DNA from: Branchiostoma floridae
Lineage: Eukaryota; Chordata; Leptocardii; Amphioxiformes; Branchiostomatidae
Direction of reading: 5' to 3'
NCBI RefSeq assembly: GCF_000003815.2
Contig: NC_049979.1
Coordinates: 17,282,493 to 17,346,492, forward strand
DNA: 64,000 nucleotides
A program made the translations under genes and the position numbers. Below, one piece after another: positions 25,101 to 39,100 of this stretch. The notes under the pieces were generated by a model that worked only from the letters and a program-made list of their open reading frames with translations, was not told where the DNA came from and did no database searches. Numbering within the stretch: position 1 is the first letter of the stretch; each line of letters opens with the position of its first letter.

Positions 25101-28100
25101 CACCCTTTCCTTCTTTGGCTCAGATTGAACCTTTGAACCTATATGATACATGTATATATAATCTATATGACCAAAGTTGTTGATTATATGTCATGTGTGT
25201 ACCACATCAACGTCCTCATATTCTCTGTCCACTAGAGGGGGTCAGCCAATGATGTTGCCGATGGTCCTCACGCTAGGTGCTGTTGTGGCCTTACTACTTG
25301 TGGGCTGTTTGGTGGGGCTGGTTAAGAAGCGGCAGTCGAAATCCCGAAAACCACCTTCGTCTCCTGTAAGTAACTGTTTGCTTGTTTAATCACTACTAGT
25401 GGTCATTTATGAAAAGGTGTAGACATAAATTGCAGGTTCAATAACTTTTCAAAACAGCATTCAGAATCATGTCTCTGCACTTCCAACATGTAAACTGTAA
25501 ATGTTTCTTGTTAAGGCGATCGTAGCATGTCAGATACATGGCCTGCTTGGAAGATATGTCTTAAAACAATTTCTCTTTGTAAAAATGTATGCTTTTTTAT
25601 GTAAGGGGTAGCGTCAAAATAAGTCTTGTACTTGAGTGCGCTACCTCTTTGTCATATTGTGCTATTGTTTAAATATTTGAATTAAAAAAAAAAAAACTTC
25701 TGTTTCAGACGCGAAACCTTGCCTGCTATGAAGCCGGTAGTGTCAGTACCATCGCTATCCCACTAGGCCCAGAAGAGACGTCTATGAGCGACTTGTACCG
25801 AAACATCTGCCTTGACAACGCCACATTCACAAACGACAGCGACGACGAAGTGGACGTGTCCCCAAGCCTTGTGTTAGCCGGGGGTCGCTCAGACGACCAC
25901 AGCTCTACCGTTTCAGACTGCCCCGACACCGTGAGTGAAGGAGCGGTCTCCAATGAGTCCAGGTCGACCGACAGTACTGTCGTGCGCATGCCGCTACCAT
26001 CCTCGGCACGGCAGACACGTGACGTACAGTCTAGTTTTGGAAATGTCGCCTCGTCTACGTGGTCTCCGGACCAGAGCTCCTCACAACAGGCCCTAGACAA
26101 AATGGCGGCGGGGTGTCGTTTCAGTTACCTGACGGACGACAGCGGGATAGTGAGTGACGGCTCACGGTGTTCTACAATGGACAACCAAAGTCGGTGGAGC
26201 GTCGCTACGAGTGGCACGGTTGGATCCGGGGACTCCAGAGTGTGTCTGCAGGATACGTCAGATACGGCTATAAACAGGAAACTGTCACAAGACGATTGTG
26301 AGGAAGATGCCCGTTGCACATCTGAGTCCTTGCAAGGGGCTCCGTCAGATAAAGAGAGTACTGGAGATGAGACTAAAACTTTGGGTGGTCAGTCCGCCGA
26401 TAGAGAAGACATCACCTTGACGCAACTGCTGTCCAAGTTCCGTGGCATCGTGGGCGATCCCGGGGCCGTTCAGCCAGATGCAGTCAACTTCTCCACACCG
26501 AGATTCGTCGCTGGAATTTTCGACAAACGAGGCGGGCACCTGACGTTAGAAAATCTTGGGATGGACCTGTACATACCCCCGGATGCTGTCGATCAGGACG
26601 GTACAGAGATATTCATGTACGCCCGTGGAGCAGACGAGTCTGCAACGGAAGAGACAGACAAGAAGTGGACGCCTCCTGTCATCCAATGTGGTCCACATGG
26701 GCTGAAGTTCAAAACACACGTGATTTTGACCTTGAAACACCCCGCTGAGGACTTGAAAAAGTGGTCGTTCAAGTTCCAGGCCAGTAATACTGATGTTGGA
26801 GTGACCCCGGATTGGAAGGACCTTACCAAAGACCCGTCTGCCCTGTGTTTTGCATATGGAGACAAAACAGTCATCTTTGTGGACCATTTCACCCTGTACA
26901 ACGTGAGTGGGGAGCTTGTAGGTGCAGACGGTGAAGATGGGGGAGAGAAACCCGAATGGCGGCGATTCAGAGTGGGAGTCTTCGCCGAGCCCTTGTTTCT
27001 AGACACCGAGATCTTCCAACTCAGGGTCCGCTGTTGGCAGGACAACGATAACGAACAGAAGGTTAGTGTTGTCTTTGATATTTTTTTCTTGAAGTGTTTG
27101 AATTGACAATTTCGCTTGATTTGACCCTTCTATGTTGATTAGACGTTGCAAATACATCTGTGGCAATTAGATACTGATACACCACATGTAAGAACACAGT
27201 AACAGTGAAATACAGCCAGTAGAAAGTGTCATAATTATTGCACTTTTCTATCCGTTCCCCCCAGCGGTCGCGAGAGAAGGAGAGGTATCTGGGAGCGGTG
27301 CAGCTTGGTGACGACAAAGTGCTCCACCTAGCGGGAGACGGTGGAAATCTGTCCGTGGTGCTAGAGCGCCTTCGTCCCGGATGGTTGGCTCTGAACGGCG
27401 ATAGACAGGTCAGGATGAATGGATGTACTGAACAAATCATATCAACTATATCGGAATCTACATTTTGATATTTTATTCTGACTCCTGTTCTACAGCTGAT
27501 CCATTTGGCTCTTGCTCGGTATTGTACATAATCTTTATGTCTATGTATGTCTATGCTGTTCAATAGCCCCACACCAGATTACACAAATTTGACAATGTGC
27601 TTGCTTCTTTACAGACCATCCCCTTCCCCAGCCTGTGGAACGAGCATGCTGAGATGCCGTCCTGTACGTTTGACATCGAGAGACAGCCATCAGGACTCGT
27701 TCCCAAGATCGTGGCTTGCAGGGTGACGGCTCTGCAGGTCTCGTACCCAGACAACTCTGTCAGTCTCGACGTTCTCAAACAGCTGTGTCCCCGGGGCCGG
27801 CAGGTGCGTTTGTGTGTCACGGGAATGTAATACATCACCTTATCGATATGCCGTCCATTTTTGTTTATTTTAAAATCCTGATGCCAAACAACATTGTACT
27901 GATGATTTGCTTGTTTAACTAAAATTACTATATTGCTCAACTAATTTCACAACTTATCATTTTATTTTCTAGGGTATTCAATCTTCCCAGGCACCTGAAC
28001 GTCCCTCGGTCGCGTCTCTTGACTCAGAGTCGACGTTCCTCCGCTTGCAGCCTGAGCTGCGCCCCACCCCGAGGTGCCTGCCACAGTTTCCCCGCGAGGA

Positions 28101-29118
28101 CCAGTTCGGTCTGCTCTGTCTGGTGTTAGACGTGGAGGACCCGGCCGGGAGGGACTGGCGCAGCGTGGCGGAGACTCTGCATCTGCCGTTTGAGTTTCTA
28201 CAGTGGATGAAGCAGCGAGGAGACCCCACCAGGCGGATGCTGGACTTCCTGGTTGCACAACACGGGGGAGACTCATTACGTGTGCTGAGGGATGCACTTG
28301 CGGCGATCGGGCACGAGAGGGCGCAGCAGATGGTTGAAGCAATGATGGCATCTTCTCACCACTGTCCTGAGGGCAACTATAGTACGGAACAGCAATGGTC
28401 GTCTGATAGACAACCATTTGCCGGGATATGGAACAATGACGACAGGCGAACATCCAGTAATCGCAACACGACACCGAAAGTGCTTGGGGGTTCTGCTGTC
28501 TTTGCATCAGGGCCTCATAGGTCTGGTGATTGCAGTGAAACTCAGGCATTTTCAGTCGGCACATCGTGCGGCAGCACAACGGTGGAGAAAGTGTCCGGAG
28601 ACAGGTCACTGGGAGATGGGCAAGAGACGGACGCCTCCATGACCTCAACCACAAGCATCACTCTCGAAAACGCTCCAGCCACGCAGGGCAACAATCCAAG
28701 TTCTATAACTGTGCCCAAGACATTGAGAACCCAGGACAGTGGGTATCACAGTGACGACAGGAGCCCAGGAGGTGAAACCAACTTAGCATTTACGATGGAG
28801 GACGAGACAGGAAGTAGTCGGAGACAGGAGGCAAAAGTAGTCAAGGCAACACAGGAGGCGGAAGAGGTCAACTCCAGTTCTGCACCGCCCACCGGTGAGT
28901 CAACCACAGAATCAGATGGAATTAACCAAGACGCCGAGGAAAATTCTGCTCCCCCTGAGAAAAGCACAGCCCCATGGCCACTGCTGATGAATTTGAAGAA
29001 CAAAGTGTCCATCCGATCCAAAAGTCTGCCCGATCTTCTGTGGGGGCAGAGTAAGACTGATGCGGCGAAGCAGGCCAACAAAAACATCTCATCTGATCGT
29101 CTCTCGCAAACACTGTGA
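22172..29118 (+). CDS. transmembrane receptor: furin-like repeats, TM, ZU5, UPA, death domain
   Basis: Seven exons give about 1232 aa: 22172-22216, 24366-25057, 25236-25365, 25709-27061, 27265-27408, 27615-27803, 27973-29118 (phases 0, 2, 0, 0, 0, 0). The signal peptide is split across exons 1-2 and cleaves near AQA (residue 23). The ectodomain (24 to about 245) has furin-like cysteine repeats of the form CxxCHxxCxxGCxGPGPxxCxRCK, separated by a Thr-rich stretch with several N-glycosylation sites. The membrane helix is at about 252-275, followed by KKRQSK. After a Ser/Asp-rich linker come ZU5 (about 555-694), UPA (about 706-851) and a death domain (about 893-973, with DWRSVAETL and FLQWMKQRGDPT). 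A Ser-rich tail follows. The cytoplasmic half is UNC5-like, but UNC5 has Ig and thrombospondin domains outside. Ligand and pathway are unknown; death-fold signalling is inferred. Confidence 0.85.
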
Positions 29119-29387
29119 ATAGATTATAGTCGTGTTCCGATCCTGACAGTTTAACCATCTTTCTACACTTTGTATTTTATACCTCTGTAGTTGCCTTACA
29201 AAAGAGCGTTACAGAATCCCCATTGTATACTTTTCGTAATGTCTTTGTATATGTAACAGGCCTAGTAGTCCAGCCCTTAGGCTGCAACTTGGCTGTCGCT
29301 TTAGAGAAATATTCCTGTCTACTTTCAGACCGTAATATAACATTTGGTGGGTCCATGAATTAATGGAGATGGCGATGATGTTTGTGA

Positions 29388-29393
29388 AATAAA
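29388..29393 (+). terminator. candidate proximal poly(A) signal of the receptor gene
   Basis: AATAAA 270 bp after the stop codon. The downstream GT-rich element is weaker than at the distal signal. Confidence 0.3.
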
Positions 29394-29845
29394 TTTTACC
29401 AGGTTGTTACATATTTTCAAGCAAGGAACAGAAAGTTGGAAATGTGTGATATAGGTGAAGAGATATAAAATTCAAGTACATGTAACTAGAATAGAGAAAC
29501 ATTGTTTTATGGTGTTTTGATAATTTTTAAGTTGGTGGAAAGTAATGATGAAGGTTGTATGGGCGACATAGGACGCTGGCGGCTCTATGTATGCGACTTG
29601 AGAATTCTTTAATACTTTATTTTATACATCACATGGGACACGTCAAGGGTCTTTGTATCGTGTAGTATTTCACTTACTGGAGCTCACATTGTGAACTACA
29701 ATACATTTGTACTGAGTAAACTTGCTATCATAAGGTGACAGCGTGTTCTAATTTGTCGGCCTTTACTACTATGGATGCGACAGAAGACACCCATATAGAT
29801 GTACATTTTAACAGTTCAATGTTGTATATCGTGCCGTTGTTGACT

Positions 29846-29851
29846 AATAAA
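29846..29851 (+). terminator. candidate distal poly(A) signal of the receptor gene
   Basis: AATAAA about 730 bp after the stop codon. It is followed within 25-35 bp by a T/G-rich run (ctctgtggtggtttttg), the usual downstream element. Confidence 0.5.
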
Positions 29852-30178
29852 AAGTAGTTGGCAACAGTGTTCATCTCTGTGGTGGTTTTTGTCCATAGTC
29901 TATTATTTACGTCGAGAGTAGCTGCTGTTAATTCTCTCTAGTACTCACACATTTCCTACCGATGAACAAGGCCTACACATGCCATAGACAGCAATAAGCC
30001 ACATTGTGTATAGTAAGAGAATGTGTCATACATTTATATCCACATCTATTATGAGAGAAGTAGAACTATCCTAGCTTGTTACTTGTAGAAGGCTATCATT
30101 TTGGCAGTTTTTGTAAACTTTCACTGTAGGAGCTTACCAATTCTAAAATATCAGGGGTTTAGGACGGTTTGTATAATG

Positions 30179-33100
30179 TTACTGCCATGTCACCACGGAC
30201 GTCGGACCTATCCCCCTCACCACTGCAGTCGGGCTGACTCGGACGCTTCCATCTACAGTACACGGGGGTGCCAGTTTATCCTCACTACCGAAACAAGACG
30301 CTATGGTCTCATACTGACTACCAGTCTTGCTGACTTTCCGTCTGGGGCTGGGGTTAACAATACTTTGGTAACGGCCTTTGAAGGCAGCGTTCTCCGTGGG
30401 ATCGGGGCGTCGTTCCTGGTAGGCGTGCATCCTGTTCTCCGTGGGGTCGGGGCGTCGTTCCTGGTAGGCGTGCATCCTGAAGTGGAGGTTCTTCAGTCTG
30501 TGGTCGGTGTGGCACAGAACAAAGGTCCGCACGGGGAACTGGTTTCGCCACACAGAATCCGTCGTTACTTGCTAAAAAGAAAATTCGACATTTATAATAT
30601 GTCTAAAGTATCATATACACGTTTTTTTAAGTGATGGATAAAAATTGCCTTACGAGACAGACATAGTTTGTATTTTCATCATGTGGTCGCTATCTCATCA
30701 TCAGAACTCTGATCAGAAACGACCGGTACCATTTTTCTATGTCACACCTACTTTCCAATTATGGATGCATGCATTGTTTTACCCTGCCGTTGCCCTGTAC
30801 CTACAAATTCTGCTACCACCACTGTCCATTATCCACCTTACCTGCTGTGTTAACCCGCGGAAGGCCCATCCTGGACCGGGGTCCTGAGCCTGTACACAAC
30901 AGTTGTCACCAGGGTACATACAGCTGATGGACAGGCCGCCGCACTGTCTCCGGCCTGCCTGGCCCTCCTGCTGCCGTATGCACTACAGTAAGATAATACG
31001 TGTCTTTTAATGTAAGTGGTCAATAATGACAATCAATGGTACTCTACCGTACAAAAGCAACATTAAGTAGAACAAGTTACCAGAACATATGATATAGTCA
31101 CATGGAGATTGAAAGAGGGTGGGACGGGACAGACTACGTTTTTTTTAGTCGGAGAACAATGTTAACCTCTGTCATAAGATCATCACAATAAACAAACGTG
31201 CCCACCTCCAAAGCATCCGCCGTGTCGTTGATACAGTATACGCGAATGTTGACATCTTCAAATGTTCCTAACTGCGGCCCAAAAGCCACGAATCGCACAG
31301 TCTTGCCTGGGTCAGATCCCCTCACTATCGGCGCGAAGGACACGATCTTGTTCATGTGTACAATACACTTGTTCTTCAGGAAGCAGGCCCGGACGTTCAC
31401 AGCGTTCTGGTCGTCTTTTTCTGCGTCATTGGTGAGAAGGCGCCAGGATTTGTTTTGAATAGACATTTCCTCACAAGCAAGAACTGCTGGCGTGCTCTGA
31501 CTGTTCAGGAGACCGCAGTGTTCGAACACTAGTGTAGCTGCCTTCTGGAGCTGGACTCCCGACGGGCCACACAGCACCACCGGTCCGATCAGACTTTGGG
31601 CGGGCTCCAGGCGCGGACGGTCCGCGGTGTCCCAGCTCACAGACAACAGGATGAGAACCTGCTCGCCATCGGGGATCGCCTTCGGTGGGATGAGAAGTTC
31701 AGCTCCGCAGCTGGGAAGCCGCAGTACCGCACCCCTGGCATCCACCATCCGGGAGGTATAGCTTACCCCCTCCATACCCTGCACTCTCAAGCTACTGGTG
31801 AAAGACCTGTTGAAATTCTCGTCAGTACTGTGTGTAGATTTGGGGCTCATAGCGCCCGGGTTGGTAGCGTATCCAGTGTCCTTACTGTTATCAGATTGTC
31901 CGTCAGAGTCCTTCGTATTGTCTCCTGTGTCCTCTCCATCCGACTTGATCTTATTGTTGAGTCCTTCGACCGCTTTACAAATAGAAGTGATATCTACAAG
32001 TTCACTTTGTCTGTCAACCGTCGTAACTTTTTTCGTTTCAGTGGTGGTTTGGCGTTCCACTTTGTTTATTGACTCTGTTATAGACTTTGTTTCTGAAGTA
32101 TATACCTCATGGTCACTGCGGCTTCTTTCATTACTCATCGTTTCTTCTTCGTCCTGTTTTGTCGGTGTGCTGTCCTGTTGAAGCTGATCAGGTGTATGTA
32201 GCATGGCAGTAGGAGAAGCGTCGCCCACCACTGTCCCCTCCTCATCAGAGTCCTGAATGAATGAACAACAGAGAGTACCATCATTATCATAGACAGAATG
32301 GAATAGTCACTTCAAAAAGACGTTTGCTAGGAGCCGATTTCGCATGAAAGTTGTGGTTCAAATATTTAATGAACTTTGAGACAAGTGTTGTAACCTAAAT
32401 CAATTCAACTGTTCTACCGTGAGATTGCCACACACATCTGCCTCCATCTAGAAACCAGTAGCAGTTTGAGTGCTCTTAGCTGAATGCTACAACTAGAAAT
32501 GTACCTAGTTGAGTCAATATTTGGCGACACTAAATCGTCGTGTATCTCCAACTTGTCGCTATGCTGCTCGTCGTGCTACAGTACCCAGCCATACATCACG
32601 TCTGCCGCAATGCGCAAGTGTACTTCGCGGTACTTCCTTGTCGACTCCATATACAAGGAGATAATCAAATTCGATCGTCCACGACTGTTGTACCACTCCA
32701 ATACACTGTAAGTCAAACCGGATCGCTTGTATCTGGCAGTAGATAGATTTGTCAGCAATGAAGGTAGGGAACCAAATATCGATTTCCAGTTCCAAACCAC
32801 TCAGCAGCTGCAGGTTGTCTTGATATTGACTGTGCACCACGGGCTGAAGATGATATGATCACGCCGTGTGACCCTCACTGTCCTCTGTACTCTAATTCAT
32901 CGACTGTTTGGGTTGCGATAACAGGGTTTTCACTAGATTAAACTACCGTCCAAATAATCTCACTTGGAGTGGAGAGAGAGTTCCAATCCTCTGATATACT
33001 TTTTATCATGTACAGCCAACATAATCTGTGATGTTGTGTTTTTTTAGCCTCATTAGAAATATACATGGACGTCGTTGCAGAAGTACCGAATTATCGTTAT

Positions 33101-36100
33101 GAATATATTATAACGATTGTTATCATGTTATGCAAAGTTCGTCGAGATTTGAAAATTACTTTACATCTGGACGATGTATAAATTGCAAAATTAATATTTC
33201 TTGCGGGACTTGTTATTTTGTCCCATAGTTTGTGACGAAATGGATATAGGTCAACATGTACTTAAGACCCCGAGATTTCCAGTGATATATGCATGATGTG
33301 GCACACATCGCTTGACCTGTGTTAATCACGTATTGATGCGAGAGATGATTAGTTCAGACCCAATCAATGTGTTAATGAGGAATATCATAGCCATCATGTA
33401 CAGATCAGACATGTCTGTCTCTCCTGAGAGGAAGGACAGGTCATAATGGCGGTCAGAACATGATAAAATCTCAATTTAGAATCATGTTCATTGATTTTCG
33501 ACCCATGTCTTTTTTATTAACTTCATGTATATCTACTATTTGTTCATCACGTGTATGCGAAAGGCGAGGAAAGCCCGTCAACAAAGGACGCTGAACCTGC
33601 ACATGTAGACTCACCATACTCCAATGGAGTGGCTGTCCATCCATTATGTTAATGTGGCAATGTGTTCTTCAGGGCAATCACTAACTAAACAAATGTTAAT
33701 TCTTGCATGCCTGTGCACATGGTGCCTTTATTGCAATAAAATGGCAAAAATGCACTTTTTTTACGGTAAAAGACATGCCATTTACAATGTGAAGAGAAAT
33801 GCAGCTGTAGTTTTCGGTTGCCTTTTTACACAGGCTCATGGCTATCGGGCACCAAATGGTTTCCCATTGTTATTTTTTTAAACACAGGGCATGAATGACG
33901 CTATCGAAACTAGGCATATTACATAAGAGATAATCTTTTTGAAAAATCTCGCAGAATCTACGCACATTTCCAATGTACCTTTTTTATACAAGTTATCAGA
34001 CAGACAAGACGTGACAAACGAAGTGTTGGCGCACTCAAGTTTACAAACTTATATCAGCGCCACCACTATACATAAATCCCAAATCAATAGTACATGGTAT
34101 GACGGCTACCTGTGACGGGACTCTGAGCGTCATCTTGACGTAATCGTCGGCGTCCTCGTCCACGTGCTGGAATGCCCGGATGTCCAGACGCAGGTGTTCC
34201 ACCTCCGACTGTTCCTTAGCCGTGAACTTGAAGATACAGAACGGAGATGACTGGTGCCAGATGGACTTGTAGCTGATAACCTGAGGGGTGCGAGTGATAG
34301 GAGTAAGGCACGATTTCGCAAGCACGTGATTTTACAATAGCTGTTTTCTTTCCTATCAACTGATGTTTCTCCTTTTCAGTTCACATCTCATAATATCATA
34401 TCATATCATTTCATTTCCAAGAGAAGATATCATTTCATTTTCGGTGATTCAATCGTGTGTATGTTACCCATTTGACACATGCTGAATACCAACTCTCGCA
34501 CTTTGTGTAGGAATATTTGCACATACATCATCTAAGAAACTAATGACAACAATACAACCGCACGGTCCCTGTTATCTTGTGATTGAGCCCACACCCACAC
34601 ATCTGGCCTCATAAACTTGCAACGAAGCATGTTATGAAAGATATTACAGGTTGAGGCTTTATGGGACACTCGTTTTATTTCCGCCGTAATCTCTTTAATG
34701 GATCGTAATATTTACAGCCACTGGTCTCTGGCTTAAGTCTACAGGGAATGTATGTTTGTTTTCCCAAATCAAGGACCGATACCAACCCGTTGTTTTCATT
34801 GACGCATTCTTGAGTAGTGTGTAATATCACATTCCGTTCACGTTTTCTGCATCGCTGATTTGTCCCGATAAAGTTACTTCATTCGATGCATTTTGAACGA
34901 CACGAAATGAATGTGTGAGTAAGGCCAGAAATGAAAGGTCATAGAGCTTGCCATCCACATAGTACCAAGTTGTTACAGAACATTTATTACATTTTGCCTG
35001 CCGATGTGATTTAATGGAGCAAGAGATCTAGACTACAGTTCTACACCCCACTCCCATCCTCCATATTTTTTACTATTATTACCAATAATGACTCTGTTTT
35101 ACAGTGTCGTCTCACTTCCCTTTGTCTCTAGTCCGACAGTGCGGGTTGAGATATTGACGCGCGGGTCGTTATTGGCCCATCGGGATGAGTTATGAAACCA
35201 CCGCACTTCAGAAATGTGAAGACTCCATAGAGACGTGCGGAACGCTGTCGGGGAGAGATGAGACAGCGCCGACAGGTGCGCGGTGTCAGGAGACATCTAT
35301 CACGCACACGCAGCACCGCCGGGTCGATACTTATCATATTGCTGATATCCAGACAACTCAAACAGTCGCACGGGGTTCCGCCTCCACAACACATTAAAAT
35401 CGATATCTATAAACCAGTAGCAGAGTGGATTGAGCTATTATCAAGGGAAAATACAGTAAGACATAATTATAACTATTAGTATTAGCCGGAAGTGTCTAAA
35501 AATCTATAAGACTACGTTCGACTCCCTTCAACCCGTAATTTTGAACGACAGCAGGATTGAAGTGCGGAAATCGATAAAAGCATATTCTTTTAGCATGCGG
35601 CATTGCAATTGTGGCTAACGGCCAGGATGGGAAAGTGCTCTCTCGTGATACATGTTTTCAACAGAACAAAATGTACGAGGGAAATGCAAATCTTAGATCT
35701 AAGAAGGGACGCAGGTTACATTTTCCCTCGTACACTTTGTTCTGTTGAAAACACGATCACAAGAGAGTACTTTCCCATCCTGGCCGTTAGCCATAATTGC
35801 AGCTGAGACAAATGCTTGAATATTTGAGTATACCTGCGGTATTGGATGTGACTCTATAACAAGGTAACGTAAGGCATAGAATCGATTACTTCATCGCGTA
35901 AACCAATATTTGTTTCACCCAGAACGCACCTATGGTTGTCGGGGTCGACTGTCTAATAACTTCAACTGTGTATAACTGATTTACCAGACAATCGGTTCTG
36001 TCAGAGAAATGTCATCCAATTAGGAAGCCCGGAGAACGCTCGGAATTTCTATGATTGAGTCTGCGTTAGGAAGGCAGGTCCTGCCCTGCAGGGTTTATGC

Positions 36101-39100
36101 CAACAATGCAGAAAGTAGGAAATGGAGACGGCTCACCTTCTTCAGTTTGGTAGGGTTATGTTCTTCCACGTGCTTCAGGTTGTGCCTAATGCGCACGCGC
36201 AGCTCGGACCCGTCGTTGTAGAAGGCCGAATCGGCGGTTGTCATGGAAACCAGCGTACCACGTGTCGCCTCCTTCTTTTCCAACACCTGAGAAACAAAAT
36301 GATGTATAAGTCAGAAAAAAATTCATATTAACATAATATGCATATGCGCCTGCCTGGTACTAGGTTCCGAGCCACATGCAGTAAAAGCACATGAGAAGAG
36401 TAGCTATCCCTGAGTAATGGTCCCTGCTTTCATATACTATATGAATGTCATCTGTCTTTATTCAAACAATCCATCGATGACTTTTTTTACATCAATATGG
36501 TTTCCTTCATAAAGCACCATCTTCGAATTCCCAAAACACATCCCCATCCCAAGATAACTGCGAGTACAGAGTACACAATATAACCACGGGAGTATACATG
36601 ATTTCCCTGCGGGCCACCAAATCACCTAGTGAATTACCTCTGTTCAGTCAGTTCGGTCAATAGACGATTTTGTCTTTTGCACAATAAGAAACAAGCACCA
36701 CAAGTTTGCCCAGGAGAAAGCAAATACATCTTGTAGTGTGCTAAACGATAATGATATATTCATCATTGTATTTTGTAAGGTCAGATGACCAAAGGGAAAA
36801 GTTGCCAAAACGGTACAATAAGCTGGGATAGATTGCAATAACGACCGGTACGGTTTGTCTTTCCAGTGAGTAATGTAACAGTGCCATCTATGTTCGGACC
36901 TAATGTTCAAAAGTTAACTGTGAAGTCACTTTAACTGTCTAGTCAGCGTGGCGGGTTGGGGATCGTGTGCCCGATGATAGATCATCTGTTGTAGAAAAGG
37001 TAACGTAAGTTATTCTAAGACCATATTCCATGGTTGACACGTTTCATCTTATTGATCCTCCATTTTTTCATCATCCAGTCACTTTTCATTCATTATGGTT
37101 CTATTCACATCCTACCTTCGCGACCAAAGCTACCAAGGCTGGTCTCTACGTTACTTTGTTCCACTCTTTTCAATAACGGTCTCTTCGTCCCTGGGCTCTT
37201 TTCTTTCTTGCCAATACACATCAATCCAATTTTCTGTCACTGGAACTTCCACAGACAATTTCATCTCATCTAGGCACAATTACATTTCAAACAAGACCCA
37301 GATGAGACGATCTGTCTCCCTGTCGGGTCTGTGATGTCCAATCAAGCAGTGCAACACAGGCTGCTGTCCAACTCACCGGCACGTTTGTTTTGGTTGGTTA
37401 AACCAAACCAAAACCAAACCAAACGTTTGTGAGGGACTCATAACGATAAACCAGGGAGGTGACATTGTGTTTTGAGAAATGATGAATCATATCACGTTAT
37501 CAAGTACAACATTACATCAATCAATCCCCATGTTTCTGTAAATCAATCAGCCTTACCTGCACGACTCCCGGGACGGCATCAGTGCAGTACACTTTGACCT
37601 GTGGGGAGATAATTCAGCAGATTGTGAGTAAATATCGCTGACAATTCCGGAATGAGCAAGCTCTTAATACAATTTGTACGACGACGATCTAGTCCCTCGT
37701 ACCCAATAGACGAGGTGGCAAGATTTCTCCACGCTGATAGCACACAGTAATGGATCACCCGGGGTTCTACTGTCTCGTGTTGTACTGAGCCATATATCAC
37801 AATATACATAGCGGCACAAACATCCATTTGAGGATTACAAGAGAGTGCTACTTGGCGTTTGAATGAGCCTTGTCGGCAAATAAACAGATTCGTAGGTACA
37901 GGTAGTTAAAGTTTTGTGAGGGGAAAGGTAATTGTACGATCTTGAATATTTTTGCAATGTACAACGTGCTGTAATTCTTATCTAGAGGTAACTCTAGTGG
38001 CTCTATCACTTTTTTTGAGAGGACATTTTAGTTATATCGCATACACCATGGACCATTTACAAGTTGCAATGAGTGCAGACCTGTTAGTTTGGGGCTTTGG
38101 GCAGTGCCATAAAGACTGACATCTCATCATGTACTGATAGTTTTACTCACACTACCTATATATTGGGGTACTAGTATGTGTTTTCCTGACACAACTCGTG
38201 AATCAAAAGCTAAACAAACTGTTACAAGTGTGTGTTTTTCTTTTAGACATCCATTGTTTTACCCTTCATATCACATCCATAGAATGTATCAAGGGCCCAC
38301 ACAAAGTACGTCAGTCACTGCAGAAATACACAGGATTATCTCGATTACGATGATGGTTCTAACACAAAGGAGGAGGATTATGAGAGAGCCAACCGTGACA
38401 CATGACCTTTCCAATTGATAATGGATAGTTGTCGTTGTTATAGTCACTGTCATGGCGCCACGTAAAACAACAAAGGCTTTGAACCTACAGGAGAACAATG
38501 GCGACCCGGTCTATATACACACGGGAAGTACGGAATGTTACAGTGTACTTGATCGTAACTTCTGAGTTCCTCTTGGCAGCGAAGATTATTCTGCAGGGTA
38601 TGGTACAGTAGCAAACAGCTACTGTTGTCATTCCACCTAGGCGTTGTCAGTGACTGGATCTTAATAGTGCGCGTACAAGAGATACACAAAGACGCCTTTT
38701 ATGACATCTGGAGATCTTAAGATCGCAATCTGACCCATAAATGTATGTGTGTGATTATTTGCTTACAGACGATACACGTAAGCCTTAAGTTTACTTCAAG
38801 CATTAGCTTTGATGTCAGCTTTAACTAAGCAAGTAGGAAGTATATTTGCCAAATTCTAGTCAAATATAAACAGAAGCCCACATAATGAAAACACAATAGA
38901 TAGAAATAGTTTTCTATTTGAATCAATGAACAACAGCTGCAACTGTCAATATGACCATTAGACAAATTGGTCTTTCTAGACGGATAAATCGTTTCATCAT
39001 TGTATGCATGTTTGAACTGACCTTGACCATGCCTTTGGCCCTGATGAGGTGAAGATACGCGATGATCTTCACTCTCTTACAGATCAGGACGTCATCGTTC

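Larger units (their letters stand above)
29119..30178. other. convergent 3' region of the two ZU5 genes
   Basis: This lies between the stop codons of the receptor (+) and the tandem ZU5-UPA gene (-). It contains the receptor 3' UTR with two AATAAA signals. A - strand AATAAA reads at 29616-29621 and could serve the opposite gene, which would make the transcripts overlap. No death-domain exon or other coding sequence is visible on the - strand here. Confidence 0.5.

Noticed and set aside
31134..31205. Extension of tandem ZU5-UPA exon 5 to a stop at 31134
   Set aside because: A donor at 31206|31205 in phase 0 leads to the exons at 30982-30842 and 30571-30179, which supply the rest of UPA-2; the reading past the donor has no homology.
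35603..35806. 67-codon + strand frame
   Set aside because: It coincides exactly with the foldback element, so it is a by-product of the palindrome.
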